DNA from: Phaffia rhodozyma
Taxonomy: Eukaryota > Basidiomycota > Tremellomycetes > Cystofilobasidiales > Mrakiaceae
NCBI GenBank assembly: GCA_014706385.1
Contig: JACGZH010000005.1
Location: 186,001 to 250,000 of the forward strand
DNA length: 64,000 bases
Direction: 5' to 3'
Below the pieces are notes generated by a model. The model did not search any database and was not told the DNA's origin. It saw only the letters and a program-made list of their open reading frames with translations. The position numbers and the translations under genes are program-made. This document shows positions 11,608 to 25,220 of the stretch, piece by piece (position 1 is the first letter of the stretch; each line of letters starts with the position of its first letter).

Positions 11608-13648
11608 TCATTCTCTGACCCGCTTGTTTCCTTGACCACCTACACCTATTGACCCTGTCACTGCTGTTTTCCCACTCATTGTTCCACCTCCTCCGCCTGT
11701 TGTTGTTGTTGTTGATCCCGTGACAGGCCATCGACTCTCTAGCGAAGACTTATCTTTTGCACGTTCAGTTCTCATCTTTTCGACTAGAGCGCTCATCTGA
11801 CCTTCAAGTATATGTTCCTCTTCAATTTGTCTCCCCGAAGAGGACCCACCCCCAGGACCAGTAGTGGTGAGCGTCGGTTTTCCTTGATCTCTTGTCGTTG
11901 CTAGAGAAGCTGAAGCAGCAGCGAATGTCGTTGGGCTGTTTAATGAAGGGGATGTGGGAACAGTAGTAGAGAAGGAGGCAGAGGAAGCCGTGATCAAGCC
12001 TCCGGCTCCTGAAGACGTAGACACCTTCGAACCTTCCATTGCATCCCAGAGTGGCCATAGAGAGAGGATTTCCTGAACAACTTGAGCTACCAGTGAAAAG
12101 TTTGCGCTTATACTAGAGATGTATGTTATTATATCGAGTGTCGGGTCTTGTCTGTCTACTGTCGATAAAGTTGACGATACACCGGTTGGGTCAACCGAGT
12201 TGTAGTTGGTCGTAGAAGAGGAGGAAGAAGATTGATTGAGCAGCGGGTTCATGGGAAGTGGATGGTTCTTGGGTGCAGGCGGTAAACGAGAGTGTTTTCC
12301 TGAAGTAGATAATGATGGCAAGGAGCTACTCGACGACCCATTTGTTCTGGATTCGTTAGTTGATGATCCGGTCGTGTTACTCATGGTAGCAGTGTTGTTG
12401 GAAGTTGAGGTCGAACTAGAAGGATAATTAGAAGTATTTTGAGGAAGGTGGGCGATAGGCTTCTTGGGATTAACTGATTGAAAATGCATCATGGCGATGT
12501 AGAGGCAGGCGATGGCGATGATGTAAGGTGGGTAGAGTAAACATAGGTCTGTTCGATAGGTATCATTCACCATAAACCTGTTTCGTTACGGTGCCAAGAA
12601 GTAAAAGAGTCAGAGAGCTATCTGATTGAGAGGAGATGGAGAAGGAAGGAGGGGAAAGGAAGAGGAAGACAGGAATGGGGAAGCTCACCAGGCATTTTCA
12701 AAGATCTCTTTCTCCACAATCAATGCTCCCTTTCCAGTGCCTCTACTCAACTGAGAGACCCCTTCAACTTCTATATCCGACTGTCCACTGGGTCCAGCAG
12801 ACACATCGAATGAGCCTGTGTCAGATTTTTCTTTACCAGCTATGATAGCTAGCGCTCGGTAAGGGTGGAAAACTGTCAAGTGAAAATCCAAGTCTTCAAG
12901 CAGGTAGAACTCCATCTCAGCTACTTTGGCGTTGTCTGACGGAAAATACTTTATCGGTATCTTGAGATCTGTTTTTTTTTGTCACGCAAGAAGAATTAGA
13001 GACGCTGATGAATGAATGTTCCTGTTGGGAGAAACTGACCGACGAGACAAGGGTTGGAAGTAGAGGAGTGAGGGGAACAAACCGTTGAACATGCTCCTCG
13101 CCTCGACTACTACACTTTTGATGTGAACTGGTGTTTCCTCCAATTTTGCAGCTACATAAGAACACGTAGCTAAGACAAGATAAGGATCTGTGTCACAATA
13201 TGCATTCTTCAGATAGAAACGACGAAAGTAGACGATCGAAGTGGCTATCGGTCTTTGCCGGAGCTGTAGGCGTTTCCCTAGTCGTTGAAGGACTGTTTGG
13301 TTTCATTTGTAAACCCCGGTCAAAAACAGAGTGAAATAGAATTAAAGAAGAGTGTGTGAAATGTCACATTTTACTGGAAAGAGTGTGTTCATATTATCGA
13401 GAAGGAGAAGATGGAAAATGTAGACGAACGGTTGGCAAAGTGGATAGAGAGACAAGCAAGTTGTTTCTTTGATGCGTACTTAAGATCAATCTCTCGAGCT
13501 TGATCTAATGTTGCCCTATCGAATAACCAATGTTTCCTAGATCCATATCAAGAAAAGAAGAAACACATAAAGTTTCAGCCCATGTGCGAGTAATAGAACA
13601 AGCCTCCTGAACTCACGCATGGGATGAGGCCCAGAAGTTAGCGGCCAT
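11608..13648 (-). CDS. SSN8: Cyclin C, Mediator kinase-module cyclin
   Basis: This is the cyclin partner of Cdk8/Ssn3 in the Mediator kinase module, which represses or tunes RNA polymerase II promoters. A 32-nt first exon (13648-13617) gives MAANFWASSHA and splices at GTGAGT to KHWLFDRATLDQAREIDLKY, the cyclin C signature. The cyclin box continues with RPIATSIVYFRRFYLKNAY, LATCSYVAAKLEETPVHIKS and VVVEARSMFN, then EFYLLEDLDFHLTVFHPYR. The second cyclin fold comes after an intron near 12580: VNDTYRTDLCLLYPPYIIAI. The tail holds a long Ser/Thr/Asn-rich insert, then ISANFSLVAQVVQEILSLW, the conserved C-terminal helix. It ends KRVRE. The insertion of about 100 residues before the last conserved helix, and another of about 30 residues (EKSDTGSFDVSAGPSG) in the linker, make it longer than the yeast protein. 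Confidence 0.92.
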
Positions 13649-14041
13649 GTTTCAGACAGGTTGTTAGTAAGGTGTCAAGATGAAGATGACCTTCATTTCA
13701 TACGCGCGAAGGAAAAAACCCATCACCATTGTATTCAATGTACGTAACATCTATAGCTTCCTCTCGCTTGCCAATATTTCTTTGCTCGCTCAAGTAACAA
13801 GATCCGCATCAACTAATCATAAGCCTCGAACTTTTCCTTAAGTATCAAGATTCAATCAAGTATCTGCTAAAAGCCATTGAGATTAAAGGAGAAAGAGAAC
13901 AATCGAAGCAGAAAAAAACATGTAAAATAATAGTGTAAGAAGAGAAATGAGGAAAGAGCTCGTCTCTGAACTATGAGAAGTTGATCTCTCGGTTTGGCCA
14001 ACGACTTAACAAGACGCAAAAAAAATCTCTTTTGATCATTC
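13649..14041. other. Spacer upstream of cyclin C
   Basis: About 390 bases hold the cyclin C promoter and the 3' end of the DUF3844-type gene, both leftward. I see no frame, repeat or RNA gene that I would call. Confidence 0.45.
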
Positions 14042-15612
14042 TTAATCATTCCTCTTAGGGCCGGCCATAGATCCACCGGTCAAGACACTCGGCAAAGGAT
14101 CCAACCCAACGGTGGAGAGAAGGCCAATCGACCCAGCGATGAGGACAACTATAAAGATGGAAGTGAGGAGGAGAAGAGTGAATGTTCTTCAAAATGAAAA
14201 TAAACAATCGTGATTAACAACGAAATCCAATCTGGGTCAGTATAAAGCAAACTACTCACGAGGAAATGTCCTTCTTTTCACAAGCCACACCTCCGTAGCT
14301 AGTCCCGTTTTCAGACTTGCCACACGCGCATCCGTAGCAAGACTTTCCAGCTCTTGTCACCTTCACACACGATCCTCGGCCATTACAGCTAGATGTATAG
14401 TTCTGACAAGCCTCGTAAGAGGCAAGGCACAATGAAGTCGAGTAAACAGGTAGGTTGGGAGCCGGATAAGAGTTATTTCCAGGGAAAGAAGAGTTTGATG
14501 AGGGGGATGGAGCAAGAGCTCGCTTATCAAAAGTAGCAGAAGAGACCAAGGCGGAAGGAGGAGTAAGGATCAGTATGAAAGGCCGTTGAGAAGTCGAGGT
14601 TATCTGATTGAGGGCAGTTAAAAGAAGCAAGAACAGTTAGCCATACATCTCGACTACGAGAAGGATGTGAAAAAGAACGGACAGAGTCAACTGCTCCCTT
14701 CACTACGTTCACTGCCAGCTTGTATTCCTCTGAATTTGCCTTGACACCCTGTAACGAACCAATCGACATGGCATCGTATGGGTCTTGCTCCTCAGACAGA
14801 TGTGATGAGGGAAGGGCGTTAAAAACCCAAGAAGAAAGCATCTGAAGCTCTCTGTGAAGAGTCTGAGTAGCCTCTGTATAGGGTTCCGTTGGAGATGATC
14901 AAGTGGTGAAAATTCTATTAGTGTTGTAGAACGTCGATTCCTTAAATAGATTGTAAGCTCTTCAACATGTGTAGATCGGACATACCATCCTGCTTGATAT
15001 CGAATAAATCTAGTAAGAATCCAGGAACGTGGACATGCTCAATTGATTCGCTAGCGTGTTTGAAGAGATCGGACGTCTTCTCAAAGTAAGGGTTGAGGAG
15101 AGATCGAAGAGAAGCCGAGTCAGAGGTCAATTGGAAAGAAGGGTCCTGGGAAGTGATGTCTGATATTTGAAGAGAGTATTCACCATAAAGTTAGTAAATT
15201 GACCTTGAACGATTTACACATGGCAAAAAAAGCCTGCACTTGAAGTTGAAGATATAGAGGAAGAACACGAACCAAGAGGGTTTTCAACGCCTTGAACAAT
15301 CAATACCCTCCCCTTTTCACCGTCGTCACCGTCCCGATGGGCCAAGCCACCAAACATCCCTCCAACAAGCATCCGGCTCCAGCCCTCAACTTCTTCCCAT
15401 ATTTCTGGCAAGTGAATCCCTCTTGTAGCTCCGAGGTGATGGGCAAGGACGGATCGGGCTTGATCGTCGGTGAGAGTGAGTGGAGTTGAAGCGGTAGTGT
15501 CTTTCGAGCTAGATGGAGCAGGGTAAAGATACACCTGGGGGACTGAGAGAGCGGTCTGTTGTGCCAAAGATAGGGTCGAGAGGAAGAGCAGGGGGAGTGT
15601 AGACAGCAGCAT
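14042..15612 (-). CDS. Secretory membrane protein with Cys-rich DUF3844-type domain
   Basis: The start MLLSTLPLLFLSTLSLAQQ is a clean signal peptide. The lumenal part runs through QARSVLAHHLGATRG, SLRSLLNPYFEKTSDLFKHA and EYKLAVNVVKGAVDSVRSFS, mainly helical. A Cys-rich EGF-like segment follows with eight cysteines (LCLASYEACQNYTSSCNGRG, SCVKVTRAGKSCYGCACG, GGVACEKKDISS). The last exon encodes one membrane helix (LLLLTSIFIVVLIAGSIGLL) and a short tail STVGLDPLPSVLTGGSMAG ending KRND with TAA at 14042. This layout matches the fungal Vps3844/DUF3844 family linked to vacuolar sorting. No experimental role is implied by the sequence. About five exons. Several N-x-S/T sites sit just before the Cys-rich part (NSSF, NNSY, NYTS, NGTS), as expected for a lumenal glycoprotein. 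Confidence 0.8.
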
Positions 15613-17475
15613 CTTTGCTTCTGATTACTAGTTTGTGTGTAAAGATGTGTGTGTGGGAGGTGAGTGAGGAAGAGAGATGAAGGACAGCGATCTTGACACC
15701 TCAAATGATTTTCAATGATTTTCAATGATTTGCGAAAAATTCAGAGATTTTATTTCAAATCTGTTTTCAAGGTTTAGTGAGCAGAAAGACGATTTACAAG
15801 TCCAATACATGTACAGACAGCTGCAAACGAGTGAAATATCAGGCCTTGGAACAAGAACAGATAGAGAACAGATAGAGTATGAGATACCAACAAAAGAGAT
15901 TAGGAGAAATAACATTTCTCAAAGAAAGTTACAAACGAAAACAACGCCTATTTAATCAAAAAGGGAGTACATTACGAAAGGGACTCGATTACCAGATTCA
16001 GATCAGTTTGGGAAGAGTGATGGACTGGTGGAATAGAGAGTCAAAGCGTAAAGTAAGGAATATCAGCGTAAGCCCTTGTATATGTCAGCTTTTTCCCAAC
16101 ACATCATCCCCATTGCCATCGCGCCTCACACCTAACACATTTCTCCTATTTGATGATCTCGGCCCTCCTACCACCTACTTATATCGAGAAGGTAGGTCGA
16201 GACCGGCGCTGGAGGCTCTAGAGTTTCTTGGTTCAGTAAAGAGATATGGATCTCGACCAAACAAGTGGGCCAACCTTCCGATATATATCACCTGCGAGTA
16301 GGACTGATACAGACCATATAGATACGATACGAAGGGATAGAGAACGGATGACGTATATATCATATTCTATCCAAATCCTTCCATTTGTTCAATCTTGAGC
16401 TTGAAATTTGCAGAAGGTTCGTCGTAAATCATCTGGCGGTACTAGTGTTGAGCACAGTGCCACTTATTATCACGAAGAAAAGATACAATACAGAGAAATC
16501 TAAGCGGAGAAAAGACAAGACGAAAGCGGTCATGTTATTCTATACCATCTCATATGAAAGCACCCTAGCGCCAAGTTGAAATGGAAATGAGAAACCAGAA
16601 TTTAAGACCATGGTTTATAAGAATTGCCATCAAATACTACACTTAGTCATCGAACCATTCCCAAGTAAACCTTGCTAAGCGCTGAGTCTTTATTTCAATG
16701 AGAAAAGAAAAGTGGGCTGGGTTAAGATCTCCGTAAGATAGTGTTGGAGCTTAAAACCAGTACTCACCAGGACAGATGAAATATTGATTCCTTTTATTTC
16801 CTCGTTAACTTGCATCTGTTGAGAAGCAGGATACATATGTATCTTCCTAAAGAAGCGAAACCAATTCTGTTTTGCAAAAGAGTGGCTATGGAGAATGGTT
16901 CATGAAGGATACTCAAAGTAAATAGGGCATGGAAAATAAATAGATCAAACAAATATGGGTAGATAAGATGAGATAAGATATAGTTTAGATTGTCGGGAAA
17001 ATCCACGTAGCCATAGTGTTCTGTGCTCTTCCTATCCTTCAGCCAGACCTTGTGTTGGTTCATCACTTGGATAAAGTGCTTTTTCGGGCTTATGTGAATC
17101 TTCCTTGATGATTCTCGAGCATCCATGGCAGACATCGTAAGCTGGGCTGCTTGTATTATAACCAGGCTATTTTTGCCCTCTGAGTTCTTCAACAATCTCG
17201 AGTCCCACCTTGTCCAGTCAGCGCATGACCGAAAATCAATCGTTTAATCAATCAATCAATCAATCAATTGGACTGTCATCAAGAGAGAAGGTGATATGAG
17301 TATAAATTCCCCTCTCATCTTTTCCCTCTCCCTCTCCCATTACTTATTTGCTCATCATTCTCCTGTCCCGTGTAGATGTACATATCTACAGACCAAACAT
17401 CAACACAATGCTTTATTTTCTGAACATGCACACACAAACACATAGACATAGTTACGAACAAGAACACAAAATATG
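15613..17475. other. Long AT-rich spacer without a recognisable gene
   Basis: About 1.86 kb between two leftward genes. Frames of 60-140 codons occur on both strands, but none has splice-linked partners, a domain or biased codon use, so I call no gene. It contains a 10-bp unit (tgattttcaa) repeated about three times near 15704-15731 and an (ATCA)n run at about 17241-17266. It presumably holds the promoter of the DUF3844-type gene on the left and the 3' flank of SLH1 on the right. Confidence 0.45.
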
Positions 17476-20400
17476 TCACACTTTAGGCGCCGAGCCTGGT
17501 ACAACTCGGATTGCATTCTCCTTTACCTTCTCTAACACTTTCGACTCAACCTTTTCCTCCGTCTCTATATTTTCCTCATCCATACACCTGTCGACAACCC
17601 TGCTCAACCTTTCATACTCATCCTCTTCGTCTGAAGTCATCGCGCCGTAAAAGGTCGGGTTGGATCGAATTCGATGAATAAGAAACGTGTGTGTCAAGAA
17701 ATCAAGTCCATCCTGTTTCGTCTTGATTGTCCCCTTGGCCATCTCTGCCTGAAAGGCCGATCGAAGAACGTTGGACGAAGGCAGATGAAGCAAGGACTCG
17801 AGAGGCAATCCTTCGGTCAGGAAACGAAGGTATGAATCTCGATGTTCTGCTTGACAGAGCAACACAAATTTTCCTGTCGTAGAAATTGAGGTTGTCGTTG
17901 TAGGAGGTTGAACGGCGAACGATTGCATCTTGACTAACTCCTGGTTTGTGTAACGGGCTACTTGTCGGTCGGCTCCTCCTGCCGACGATGATGAAGAGGC
18001 ATCGAAACCCGATTTGATCTGAAGATATTGAGTGCCCATCACGACTACAATAGACGAACGGACTGGCAACGTCCAACAAGCCTCTCGAGGGACGACCAAG
18101 ACCTGAATAATTCGAAGTGCGAAGAGTTCCAACACGAGCGCCTGGTCAGAAGGCGCGAGGCCGCTATGAAAGATCCCGATTCCTCGAATCAGAATATCCG
18201 CCGACGCTCGATCCTTTAATCGACGCAAGTATGGTTCAAGCCCTTCCGGAGATGTACCGAGGAACCCATTGAGATCCATCTGAGCTCCCGATTGGGTGAC
18301 CAGGTCTCGAGCAACAGTTAGGCATTGAGCCCGAGAAGTTACGAATAGAATTGTCGGTTCGCCAGGATACGAATGAACTACATCAAACGCAGGCTTTGTC
18401 ATTGCCTTTAGCAGTACAGCGGAATGAGGAAGTGTGAACGTCTGAACTGTCGTCGAAAATGCGGTTCCTCGGTCTTTCGGTCTGAAGCTCAGAATGAAAG
18501 AAGGATCCACTCCCAACCAAGATCCTATATCCAACGGATCATTCAACGACGCACTCAGCCCTATAGTTCGGACTCGTGCCGCTCGAGTAGATACCAACAT
18601 TCGAGATATCGCCAATTCATATTGTTCGTCCATCAAGTGAAGATCATCCAACAGAAGTAACGACAGACTCCTTCCGAAGTCGTCAGGCGATGCGTTAGCA
18701 TAGAATGAGAGAAGAGCTCCAGGATGGGTTACTCCAATGAATGACTGAGTAGAGGGTCTTGACAAAAAGTCGGACGAGCGTAGGAGAAGGTTGATGTCGA
18801 GTTTCATACTCTGACTAAACGTCCCACGGAGCCGAGATGCGTGGTTTCGAGCATCATCCCTCCGAGCAGCAACAATCAAAATCCGACAGGGATGATCAGA
18901 CCGAAGTGCATTCCTGCATATCAGTTTCCAAGCGAATACAACATAAACAAATACGTATTGTATCAGTACTAAATATAAATGCTGAAGGCAAAGGTTATAA
19001 CGAACCAAACAGCGAACTCTCCCAGTGTGGTCTTTCCTGAAGCAGAAGGCGCACAAACCAACACGCTCTCTTGAGTATGATACATAGGCCAGAAGCACTG
19101 AGTCTGAATTCCATTTAAGACTTGAAATTGCTTTGAATAGATGGCTTGCAGCTGAGGGTTTTCTAGACATTTGAGCGGAAGATACGGAAGATCGAGCAAA
19201 GATGTATGAGCCGTCGACGGTTTAGGCATAACCAGGTGATCGAATGGAATTGTCACTGAATCTTCGACTCCCATCCACCGATCGGATATCGCTCGGATTG
19301 TAACGAATGGCGGGCGAGCAGTTGAACGAATAGGGATGATGAAATCGAGATGAACAGAGGATGTAGCCGATCGGATAAGGACGTTTGAGACTTGAAGAAT
19401 ATTGACACCTTCGTGATCCTCAACCCATACCCAGAAGGGTTCGGCGGTTCTGTGAAGACGTTCGTTCCATTGGAATCGCTTGGAAAGGTCGATACTAATA
19501 CTCAGCAGGTCATGGCTCATAGGACCTGGAATCAGGAAACATACACACAACAAAGACAGATAGATCAATGAAAGTAGAATTGACATGTTTGAAGAACTGA
19601 AGGGCTACTCGACACTCACGAAGACTGAAGGATATATCCAGTGTTGGAAACTGCCTAGCGGCCGTCAACAAAGCCGCACCATGGATTTTGTTTAAACGAA
19701 TGAGGTTTCCTAGATCCTCCGCGTTAGAAGCAGCCAGATCAGTAACGGGCGTATCATCCGCGTGTTGTCTGCAGAAATTGATAGATATTTCAGAAGTGTC
19801 AGTATCGAATTTTTCATAAGGCATACTGGTTGTTCTGCCCGATAGACAGCTAAGACAGGACTCACTGTAGATTATAAAGAACATCTCGATGAAGGTTGAA
19901 TTGGCTCATGGGATGATCGTAAGGCCACATTCTTTTTTCAACTGCTTTGCTCAACGAGAGCAGCACGACACCAGTCGCTGCCCACCTTCGACTGATGGCG
20001 ATTTCTAGCAGCGCCCGAATGATTCGGCCTAGAAGAGAGATAATTCGTGTACTTAAGCGCTCACTTCCAGGAAAAGTTGAGGAGAAGAGCTATATTCTGG
20101 ATAGTGACTGACCTGCATTTTGGGCAACAAAGGCGGTATCGGAGACAAGGGCAAAGTCTTCGACAAATACTTGAGAAATATGACCTTGTAGCAAGATATT
20201 AACTTTGCCTTGACTTGTATCAGTTCCTCCCTGCCGTTGAAATAGAGAGAAAGATGATGGAAATCAGCTTCAACTCCAATCCAAATTCAGATAGAGAATA
20301 TGATTGCTGACCTTAACTTGGCACGGAATAATTTCGTCCATCATAAACTTTAATTCGGGAATCTCGTTCTCGCGCACTTGAATTTGATCAAACTTTGGGG

Positions 20401-23400
20401 GCAAGTTGTAGTCGAATCAGCATGTAAAAGTCTCAGTGACAGAAAGATAGAGGCAGAGTGAAGACAAACCTCAGTACTCATGGCGAGCATGGACAGCACA
20501 TCCGCTTCTGTCTGTCTGGGCTTAAAGTTCTCATTGAAAATCTCGATACTTGCCACTCGAATATCTGAACATTGAAGTCAAGGAATGAGCTATTGAGTTT
20601 TTTGAACTTCCTTTCCTCGGCTCAACGCTAGGAGAAGAGAATGAAGGGAAGGGTTGGGACAGACAGTACTTGGCAGCGATTCTTCCTAAATCTGTAACAG
20701 ACATCTTTCCACTAGTCTCATCAAATTCAATCATTTTGGCCTCCACTAGCTTCTTAGCTGCTAGTTGAACGAGTTGATGTCGTTTATTACCGAGTTGAGG
20801 ATCATCGGCCGTCACGTCATGGGGCATTCCGTAGTTGAACGGGTTCCTTTTCATTCGGACTAGAACAAGTACGCCAAACATTCGTGATGACGCAAGAACA
20901 AGAAAATAAACATTTGTCCAGGTCTACTTTGAGAATCACGTTAAGAAATAACATACCAAAAAGATATGTGTATCCCATCCATTGAACTATTAAAACCAAA
21001 ACTCATGAACCTTTCGATCTTTCACAACCATAATATTCGGTATGCAGGAAGTAGAACAAACAAACCTGCTTCTCCGACATCCGTTATCGTGCCAAGAGCG
21101 ATCTCAGCATTCATAGAGTCTATCATCCCGGCCACGAACCTAGATTTCATTCATCAACCCAATGAATGAGCATCAGTTAATCAACCCATTCAAACAAGAA
21201 ACTCCAAACACTTACTGAGACTCAATAGGATGCTAAATTATTACCAAATGAGCAAACCCGACAGAGTCAACGGAGGACAACTCGTTTCTGCAATACTAGA
21301 CGAAAAACTCTCACTTGAGATAGAATGGCATCCAAGTAGTGATCCAGTTGGTCTTGAGGCGTACAAATATATCCAACCCCACTTGTTTCGAAACCTGGTC
21401 GACCGGCTCTTCCAAAAATCTGTTTTCATTTAAAACATGTACATCACATAAGAAGTCATTGTCATTAAATAGCTGTTTCTTTGGGTGATTGAGTCATAAA
21501 CAGAGAAAGGGAACCCACCTGGAGGACATCCAGAATTCTTTTATATCAAGATGATTTAATCGATCAGCTTCATCTCTTGACGAGATCTATTCACCCCATT
21601 GTCTGCCATGTAGAAAGACGCAGAGTTGTAAATGGTTGACAGGAACAAACTAACGAGAGATTGACGAATTTCCCAACCCCTGAATCATACACCTGCGTAC
21701 CCTTGATAACGACCGCATGTGCCGGTAAGTTCACTCCCCAAGCCAGAGTCGATGTACAAAATAGGACCTTAAGAACAGCAAATCGAGAAGTGTTCAGTTG
21801 TCGAGAAATATCATTTGCAAGCATTCGTGTAACCGAGAAAGACATGGTATGAAACCTACCTTAAGACACCCTGACTCAAACATCCTTTCGACCATGTTTC
21901 TATCGGTTCGAAGCATTCCCGCATGACTATGTAAAGCAGATATATGGTATAAACCGTTTATTCCCTTTCTTTTTTTGTACAAAAGAATATCTGCCCAGAG
22001 AGATGTGAGGAAGCAAGGAGGAGAAAAGAACCTACTGGATACCAATTCCATACCCGAACAGCTCCCTCATTTCCTTATTTTTGCTTGTTCCGATATCTCT
22101 CTTGAACTTTTCCCAAACCGGGTTATCCGAACAATCATAATCCGCTGCTGTTCCTTCTTTCATGATTTGATCATGTAGAGTCATTCCAGACTTAACAGTT
22201 TCTTTCCGCGCATGAACAAAAACCATGACTTGATGTCCACGGGATACCATCTCGGATACCTGATTAATCATATGAACGCGTATTGAGAATTATACATCCG
22301 AAATTAGAAGGTTCATGTGGTTGGCTTTCGTACGTACTTTTTCAAAAACGACTTCATCCAAATTCTTCTTTTGTTGCGGACTGTTGTTCTTGCCTCTGAT
22401 ACCCAAGAAATGCTGTTCAAGTGGGACAGGTCTAAACGAAGAGTCAAAATAGAAGAGTCCTTTTGTTTGATTTTGAGGGCAAGGAGGAAGAAAGGGAAGA
22501 AAGAGAAACAAAAAATCAGGTAAACGTTATTGTATGAAAGTACATGACTTCTAGACTAATCCTTCTAACCTTTGTATCTTGAGACTCTATCAGTCGTTCC
22601 CGCAAGTAAGAGGAGGATTAGTTGAGCTCATACATGAAACCCTAGACAAGACTAAATCCCTTGCGGTAAGAATTGCGATAGAAATTGCGAGAGAATGAAA
22701 GACACACCTCAAAAAGTCACCGACGTCAACATAATTAGGCAATGTGGCACTCAACCCGACAATCCTAATCAAACTCTGACTAGATTCAACCTGGTTTTCC
22801 ATGAGACGAAAAAAGAAGAGGGATTAAGAACTGTGGAAGATCAATTTCGAATCAAATACGAAGGAACAGACTTGTCTCAGAGTTCGGGCGACAATGGTCT
22901 CAATGACGGCACCTCGTTCTTCGTTTAACAGATGAACCTCATCGATGATCAACAATTTGACCTTCTGCGAATCCATGACCAATCGTTGCAATAACACAGA
23001 AAGAATCAAGCGACGATACTCAACATGTAAGTAGTATCCTTTTTCGGCACTATGAGATGTATAGACAGGACTGTTCGAAAAGAAGCTACATACGCTGGCT
23101 AGTTCTCCCTCGCCTGTGGGTTTCCGGGTGACAACGTCCCATTTCTCAGGCGTCGTCACAATGATCTGAGTTTCCGCTATCTCTGCCTTCGTCAACTGCA
23201 TATCACCTAAAAATGCGGCCAGACGATCAAACAAAACGCTTCAAGATGTTCATACGGCGGTTCAAAGGAAAAATATGTAAATAAAGATGAAGACAAGAAC
23301 GAACCGGTCAACTCTCGAACGTTGATTTTTAACCAACCGAGTCTCTTTCCGAGTTTTCTAACAATCTCGGCCGCAAGTGCCTTCATAGGTGCAACATAGA

Positions 23401-25220
23401 TAATTTTGAAATCATCTCTGGCTATCCGGGGGACGACCGAGTTGGGCAGATTCGGAAGGAGATTTTGCGAGAGTACTCTAAGGATGGAAAGAGTGGCAAC
23501 CTCTGTTTTACCCTGAGAATGAGGAAGAAAAGCGTTCAAAACTCTGATGTATGATTAACAACGGTTGAAATATTCAACATACAGCTCCGGTCGGTGCTAT
23601 CGAACACAGGAATGATTATCTCGAATCAGCCAAAGCTATAATGATTCAACAAAGTTAAGCTGAATGAAGGTAGAATTGTAAATTACATACCACAGACCAA
23701 CATATTTTCATTTGTACCGTAAGCGGTGGGAAATATAATGCTCTGAACCCTGTTTAAAGAGGTGTAACCCTTGATCGTGATTTGTAGGTGAATAGATGAA
23801 GGTAAATAGAAATTCGATACTAAATCTCCTTCCTGCGCAACTGACTACGAAACACATATGGACGAACAGGAAAAGACCCCCGACAGAGATTGTCCATTTC
23901 TGTCAGAGGAATGAGTTTCTCGTTCGTTTTGGGAGGTATAGGTCTCGATGGTGGAACAGTGACTTCAATTGCAGATTAAGTACAAATAAATCATTAGACT
24001 AGCCAAAACGCAAGGATGTACCATGAGAAAACATGCACGTAGAGGAATGAGAAGCTCACCTTCTTCATGAAGCTGAGATATATTCAATGTGGTTGTGAGG
24101 ATTAGCGTCCAAACGCTATCTTCTGACGATGAAGTGACCTTGAGGGAAACGTACATCATAGTCAAACCTCATAGTTCCCATTGGTAAAGCGAATCTGCCA
24201 CCGTAGCTCATGCCAGCTAGACCGCTATGCTTTGCGGCTTGGTAGACATGTGGGTAAACTTCTTGAGCGGAGGAAGCCTGTGACGAAATGCGATAGGAAG
24301 TCAACGATGATCCATGTGGGATCAGTGCTTTGATCCTTTCTTCCTTTGATCTAAATGAAAGGGTAATCGGCGGATCAACTAACAGCGGCGAGGGGAAGAT
24401 TTCGCTGAGCGTTTTGTCGCAGACTTTGAGCTAGAAGAAAGTCAGGATCTATCGGTTGATTGGATGCAGGTTTAGAGTAGGCCTGGCGTTGTTGAAAAAG
24501 TTGGAGGTTCATTTCATATCAGGAGACTTTTATTTCGACGGTGGGATGGATGGATCTCACATACCTCATCGCTGATCAGTCTTCCAATCTGAACCCTCTC
24601 CTTGACAAGCATTTCAACAAGTTCCCAGCCTCCATCATCAAAGCCGATAATATCCAGTAAAGAGCTGGCAAGTTCATCAGGTAGCTGAGGCCCTTGAAGA
24701 AGTGATTTGATATGAGCAAGTGGTAAAGCAGGCGTTCGGCTGTGGATAGTCAGGGAGGACAAAGGAGAGAAAGTGTGTTGAGATAGTTTGATAAAATAAG
24801 GGACTTTGTATAGAGGTAAGTTGAGAAGTAACAGACATACGACATGAGAAGGCTGAGCACCGTAGATTCTGAGCTTTGTGCAATGATCTCTCCAGTGTGG
24901 ACGAGTCCATCCGATCGATTGTTAGGAAGAGGAAGAAGAGGATCTCTCCATGTCCAGCTGCGTGGGATCTGTGCGTGATCGAACGAAGGAAGATGTTGGA
25001 GGGGAGGAGTGGAAAATGGCTCCAAGGTTGATTTCGATGATGATCTTGGCAGGATTAAAGCCAAATGATATTGAACTTCTACCGTGAGCATGGCAGACAT
25101 AACCGATGATGTACCAGAAGCAGAAGAAGGAAGCGGAGGGAGACTGAATCGAGTGGAAGGGTAGAAGTTGAGCCAAGGGGCGTTGCCATAGAAACAATTC
25201 GGATCTGATGACGTAATCAT
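17476..25220 (-). CDS. SLH1: Slh1/ASCC3-type Ski2-like RNA helicase, second cassette degenerate
   Basis: Slh1 is the helicase of the ribosome-quality-control trigger complex that splits collided ribosomes. About 20 exons. The N-terminal helical region includes [20 protein letters not shown]. Cassette 1 is complete: [11 protein letters not shown]; Walker [17 protein letters not shown] (split by an intron); [103 protein letters not shown]; motif [12 protein letters not shown]; winged helix DLGRIAAKY; and a Sec63 part to about 19600. Cassette 2 keeps [27 protein letters not shown] and [19 protein letters not shown]. It lacks the GRAGRP motif (MQSFAVQPP instead) and stops at GSAPKV with no second Sec63 domain. 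Brr2 is the alternative, but the short N-terminus favours Slh1. Confidence 0.87.

Noticed and set aside
16794..17195. A 133-codon frame on the - strand in the 1.9-kb gap
   Set aside because: No recognisable domain, no splice-linked partner and AT-driven composition; length alone is not enough.
22276..22281. A single MCB (ACGCGT) within the SLH1 gene as regulatory
   Set aside because: One isolated copy deep in the gene, far from any promoter; chance is sufficient.
17476..25220. Brr2 (U5 snRNP helicase) instead of Slh1
   Set aside because: The long Brr2 N-terminus and second Sec63 module are absent, and the N-terminal segment before cassette 1 is short as in Slh1. Not fully excluded.
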